From the NCBI RefSeq assembly GCF_002218085.1, contig NZ_BDUC01000004.1, positions 717,792-781,791 on the forward strand: a stretch of DNA of 64,000 bases. Direction: 5' to 3'. The stretch is from Tolypothrix sp. NIES-4075 (GTDB lineage: Bacteria > Cyanobacteriota > Cyanobacteriia > Cyanobacteriales > Nostocaceae). The translations under genes were made by a program, and so were the position numbers. Below are positions 61,150 through 64,000 of the stretch, piece after piece. The notes beneath the pieces are model-generated. The model was given only the letters and a program-made list of their open reading frames with translations, did no database searches and had not been told where the DNA came from. The stretch's first letter is position 1. Each line of letters begins with the position of its first letter.

Positions 61150-61947
61150 CTAATCTTGCACTCCTGACGCGAGTAGTTCCTCAACCCATTGCCGATCGCT
61201 TTGTGATAGTGCTGGGGGAGGAACTGGTTGTTGGTAGTCAATGCGGATAGCGTAACCGCCTCGCTCATAAATACCACTAACGATAGATTGTAAATTTACA
61301 GTTGTTACCTCTTGAGGCTCTTTGAGGGGTAGTAAAAACTCAGGAATCGCTTCACGCATTGTAAAAGCATATAAATCTGCTATGGGACGCCGCTGATGCT
61401 GACTGACTACAATTCGATAGTCAGTTATAAAATCAACCCCTTTCATCTCCATTGGTTCATCTGCTCGAAGCAAGTCTATTTCAACTAAATGAGACATACT
61501 ACCTAAAATCGAATGACGCTTCTGCTCGTAAACTGAGCGCCCCTTTCCTTTGCGTTTATTTTTAGGTGATAAAATTTCAATGACTGTAATTACAGCATCT
61601 GTTTTAGTTTCCCTCACTTCCAGGTATCGCTCTTTGACTTCCACTGGCATAGGCAAAGTGATTTGCTGAGGACGAGCCTGGACTGGAACTTGAGTAGCGT
61701 CCTTTGAGCTAATTTGGTCAGAAGGCTGCTTGCTGATTGATGAAAGGACAACCGCATCTGGAATTTTGATTAATAGCTCCTCATCAGCAGTGTCTAGATA
61801 AGTGCGCGTCTCCACGCCAATGTAGTATTTGGGTAGCAACTTTGGGGCAAGAGCATCGGCGATCGCTACAATCAAACGGCTGTGAAACTCTGACCAGAAA
61901 ATAGGTTGCTCCAGGTAGGGGTTCATTCCTGGAAATAGCGATCGCAT
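61150..61947 (-). CDS. DUF4058 family protein
   Basis: 265 aa from the ATG at 61947; a GTG four codons earlier is also open. It starts MRSLFPGMNPYLEQPIFW, the family signature, with RYLEVRETKTDAVITVIEILSPKNKR, a segment like PD-(D/E)XK or Uma2-type folds. DUF4058 proteins are frequent in filamentous cyanobacteria and Planctomycetes; the function is unknown. Confidence 0.85.
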   Translation of the reverse strand: MRSLFPGMNPYLEQPIFWSEFHSRLIVAIADALAPKLLPKYYIGVETRTYLDTADEELLIKIPDAVVLSSISKQPSDQISSKDATQVPVQARPQQITLPMPVEVKERYLEVRETKTDAVITVIEILSPKNKRKGKGRSVYEQKRHSILGSMSHLVEIDLLRADEPMEMKGVDFITDYRIVVSQHQRRPIADLYAFTMREAIPEFLLPLKEPQEVTTVNLQSIVSGIYERGGYAIRIDYQQPVPPPALSQSDRQWVEELLASGVQD

Positions 61948-62095
61948 AATCGACCTCACGGATGGAAGCTATCTTGATTTTAACTGCCGGATGGCATTTT
62001 CCTATTGATTTTATTGCACCGTCTTATTGGTAAAAGCACAACACTTGTGTCCTATTTTCTGGATGGCAATAAAGGCATTTAAACTGAGTAAAATT

Positions 62096-62320
62096 CTACT
62101 TTTGAGAGATTTCTTGTAAAGTTTGTTGAGTTTCCGGAAAATCACTTGATGAAATATGATTTTCAACCATTGAATACTCTTGAGGGGTAAGTAAAGACCA
62201 ATATTTCTGCACACCTTCTAGGTAATGTTTAAGACAACTTTCTCGGTCTTCTTCTTCACGAACAACATCAATGAGAATAAAAATACCACCTGGTGCTAGG
62301 AGGCTCTTAAGCTGACTTTT
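62096..62320 (-). pseudogene. SAM-dependent methyltransferase remnant
   Basis: The frame reads LKSLLAPGGIFILIDVVREEEDRES, YLEGVQKYWSLLTPQEYSMVENHISSSDFPETQQTL, matching the C-terminal half of a class I methyltransferase. The SAM-binding N-terminus is missing and the frame ends before the expected C-terminal strands. Confidence 0.6.
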
Positions 62321-62519
62321 CCTGTTAAGTCTGTTTAGCAACATTCGTGAGAGGTTGTCCGAAGCGAAGGTCGCGTTTGCAGTAGCGTCTCGTAGAGAAG
62401 CGATCGCAAAGTCTTTGAGATTGCTTGTCTACACTTCGTTTCGTGAGCGCTCCGCACAGACTAACGCGATCGCAATAACGGGATGTTTTTGCAATGTAGG
62501 TCGATAAATTTAACGTATT

Positions 62520-62548
62520 GTAGAGACGTTCCAGTGGAACGTCTCTAC
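62520..62548. repeat. GTAGAGACGTTCC-type palindrome
   Basis: Arms GTAGAGACGTTCC / GGAACGTCTCTAC, third full copy in the window. Confidence 0.85.
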
Positions 62549-62570
62549 GATTCATCAGAAAATGTAATAT

Positions 62571-63131
62571 TTAACTTAAATTTAACCAGCTAAAAACTTC
62601 TTCAACTGTCAGTTCTAATTCGATACCATTAAGTATAGGCAACTGAGAAGCACCTGTATAGATTTCTACTCGCTGACCGGGAAACACAGCTAGGACACTT
62701 TCATCTTCTGGATATATTAACCAGCCTAGCTCAGTACCGTTGCGGGAGCAATGCAACAAGTTACTCAATACTTTTGTTTGTCCTTGATCTGGAGAAAGAA
62801 TTTCAATAGCCCAATCTGGATGAATTTCAAAGCGGTTTGCAATCCTCCCTGATGAAGTTAAGGGAATTCTTGCCCAACGAAACACAGACACGTCAGGGAC
62901 GATGGAATTACCTCCAAATGTGCAGCGTAATTCTGGGAATGCGTGAGCAATTTTTTTGCTTTTAGCTACTTTATTAATTACTTCGCAAAAAGTAGTTTGA
63001 AGTAAGCTATGTTCACCTTGAGGGATTGGCTTTTGAATAATTTCTCCATTGAGAAATTGTGATGCTGGCTTTGTTTCTGGCAGTTGTAGGAACTCGTCTA
63101 ATGTTAGGTGAGGTTTAGCGGCTATCGTCAT
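62571..63131 (-). CDS. Uma2 family (DUF820) putative endonuclease-fold protein
   Basis: 186 aa. Family blocks: LTLDEFLQLPETKPASQFLNGEI, the probable active-site Asp in SIVPDVSVF, then AIEILSPDQ and LGWLIYPEDESVLAV. Uma2 proteins have a PD-(D/E)XK restriction-endonuclease fold and are multiplied in cyanobacteria; the biological role is unsettled. Intact, unlike the copy at 52871-53165. Fifteen bases separate it from the WD40 gene on the same strand. Confidence 0.85.
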   Translation of the reverse strand: MTIAAKPHLTLDEFLQLPETKPASQFLNGEIIQKPIPQGEHSLLQTTFCEVINKVAKSKKIAHAFPELRCTFGGNSIVPDVSVFRWARIPLTSSGRIANRFEIHPDWAIEILSPDQGQTKVLSNLLHCSRNGTELGWLIYPEDESVLAVFPGQRVEIYTGASQLPILNGIELELTVEEVFSWLNLS

Positions 63132-63145
63132 AAATTTGTCCTGCT

Positions 63146-64000
63146 TTAAATACCATCACACAGGTCGCGCTCTTGGTTACTAAGCTTGGGGTTATTCTTT
63201 AAATAATCGTGCAACCATCGACAACTGCGAATCAACAGATGATCTAAATCTGTAGTTTGCAGTTCTTTGCTATCAACACGCCAAAGTTTAATCGTACCGT
63301 CTCTACTGCTAGAGGCAATCATCTTACCGTCAGGGCTGAAACTGACATCGCTGACAGCTTCGCTATGTCCGGAAAACGTCTTCAATTCTATACCATCAAC
63401 ACTCCATAACTTCACTGTACTGTCGTCACTGGCAGAAGCAATCATGTTACCTTGTGGGCTAAAAGTTACACCCCAAACTGCCTCAGTGTGCCCTTGCAGA
63501 GTTTGTAGTAACTTACCATCCTTCACTTGCCAAAGTTTAATAGTTTTATCAGAACTAGCAGAAGCGAGGATATCACCTTGAGGATTGAAACTTATACCAC
63601 CAACAGCGTTAGTATGTCCGATGAAAGTTCGCAGTAACTTACCATCGCTGACTCGCCAGATTTTCACTGTGTTATCTCTGCTAGCAGAAGCGAGAATATC
63701 ACCTTTAGGGCTAAATGTCACGCGAAAAACTTCACCGTAATGTCCTTTTAAGGTTCTAATAAGTTTGCCATCTTTTACCCGCCAAAGTTTAATAGTTGCA
63801 TCCGCACTCGCAGAGGCAAGAATATCTCCATTTGGACTGAAACTGACATTATTAACTTCATGGTCATGTCCTAGCAGCGTTTTGATCATGTAGCCGTCAC
63901 GAGTTCGCCACAGTTTCACCCAGCCTTCTCCACCAGCAGAAGCCATAGTTTGTCCATCAGGGCTAAAGCTGACACCATAAACACCAGCAGCATGTCCTAG
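63146..64000 (-). CDS. WD40-repeat protein (5' part outside window)
   Basis: At least 285 aa of tandem WD40 blades; the frame is open through base 64000 (LGHAAGVYGVSFSPDG), so the gene starts outside. Five complete GH..SFSPDGDILASAS..IKLWRV blades and part of another are seen, then a C-terminal tail LIRSCRWLHDYLKNNPKLSN..LCDGI typical of the large cyanobacterial WD40 proteins that carry an N-terminal NACHT/NTPase or TIR domain. Blade sequences are highly similar, indicating recent internal duplication. It probably acts as a binding scaffold. Confidence 0.9.
   Translation of the reverse strand, partial: LGHAAGVYGVSFSPDGQTMASAGGEGWVKLWRTRDGYMIKTLLGHDHEVNNVSFSPNGDILASASADATIKLWRVKDGKLIRTLKGHYGEVFRVTFSPKGDILASASRDNTVKIWRVSDGKLLRTFIGHTNAVGGISFNPQGDILASASSDKTIKLWQVKDGKLLQTLQGHTEAVWGVTFSPQGNMIASASDDSTVKLWSVDGIELKTFSGHSEAVSDVSFSPDGKMIASSSRDGTIKLWRVDSKELQTTDLDHLLIRSCRWLHDYLKNNPKLSNQERDLCDGI

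Noticed and set aside
62325..62555. 76-codon minus-strand frame
   Set aside because: Overlaps the GTAGAGACGTTCC palindrome region and HIP1-rich sequence, Arg/Cys-rich composition, no motif.

Overview
The window is a piece of a filamentous cyanobacterial chromosome. The evidence is dense HIP1 octamers (GCGATCGC), a ferredoxin-NADP reductase with a phycobilisome-linker domain, redox-type phosphoribulokinase, a CAAD/CurT-type thylakoid protein, SLH and pentapeptide proteins, and the order cobN - peptidoglycan-binding protein - furA - sigC. As I recall it, that order matches the alr1690/furA/sigC neighbourhood of Anabaena/Nostoc. The DNA is AT-rich and full of short interspersed palindromes, heptamer-like repeats and MITE-sized elements, typical of Nostocales-like genomes.

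Layout. 1-4.7 kb: 3' part of uvrA, an HNH fragment, a HigBA toxin-antitoxin pair, small conserved proteins and an LptA/OstA-like exported protein. 4.7-11.1 kb: a GHL10-type hydrolase, a DUF1206 membrane protein, an epoxide-hydrolase-like enzyme, a pentapeptide protein, a CAAD protein and an SLH protein. 11.5-15.8 kb: a 203-bp MITE-like element followed by three co-directional genes: a DUF2235 alpha/beta hydrolase, a cyclooxygenase-like heme dioxygenase and a catalase-related heme protein. Together they look like a lipid-to-oxylipin pathway. 16-27.5 kb: housekeeping genes hom, petH (with an internal start for the short FNR form), prk, metK, a histidine kinase and pcrA. 27.7-32 kb: an EamA transporter apparently truncated near a 199-bp MITE-like element, a cluster of three near-identical small Cys-containing proteins plus a fourth protein (family not recognised), and an exported purple-acid-phosphatase-like enzyme. 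32-41 kb: a Pro-rich membrane protein, a 1533-aa TpsA adhesin, a complete IS630 copy, a second GHL10 protein and nanE. 41.5-51 kb: a GAF histidine kinase, cobN carrying six in-frame repeat insertions, a peptidoglycan-binding protein, furA and sigC. 51.7-56 kb: gpsA, a Uma2 pseudogene, an orphan BrnA-like antitoxin, lipA, tRNA-Pro(CGG), and directly beside it what I read as an internally deleted type V-K CRISPR-associated transposon (Tn7-like ends plus a tnsB N-terminal fragment) abutting a WD40 gene fragment. 56-64 kb: an FKBP isomerase, an AI-2E family transporter, ftsH, DUF4058, a methyltransferase remnant, Uma2 and a WD40 protein running off the window.

The observations most worth following are the hydrolase/dioxygenase/catalase-like cluster, the CAST remnant at tRNA-Pro, the three-paralogue small protein cluster, and the spread of mobile palindromes inside coding sequences (cobN, a kinase GAF domain, hom). 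All functional calls rest on reading the sequence and remembered family motifs; no database search was run.
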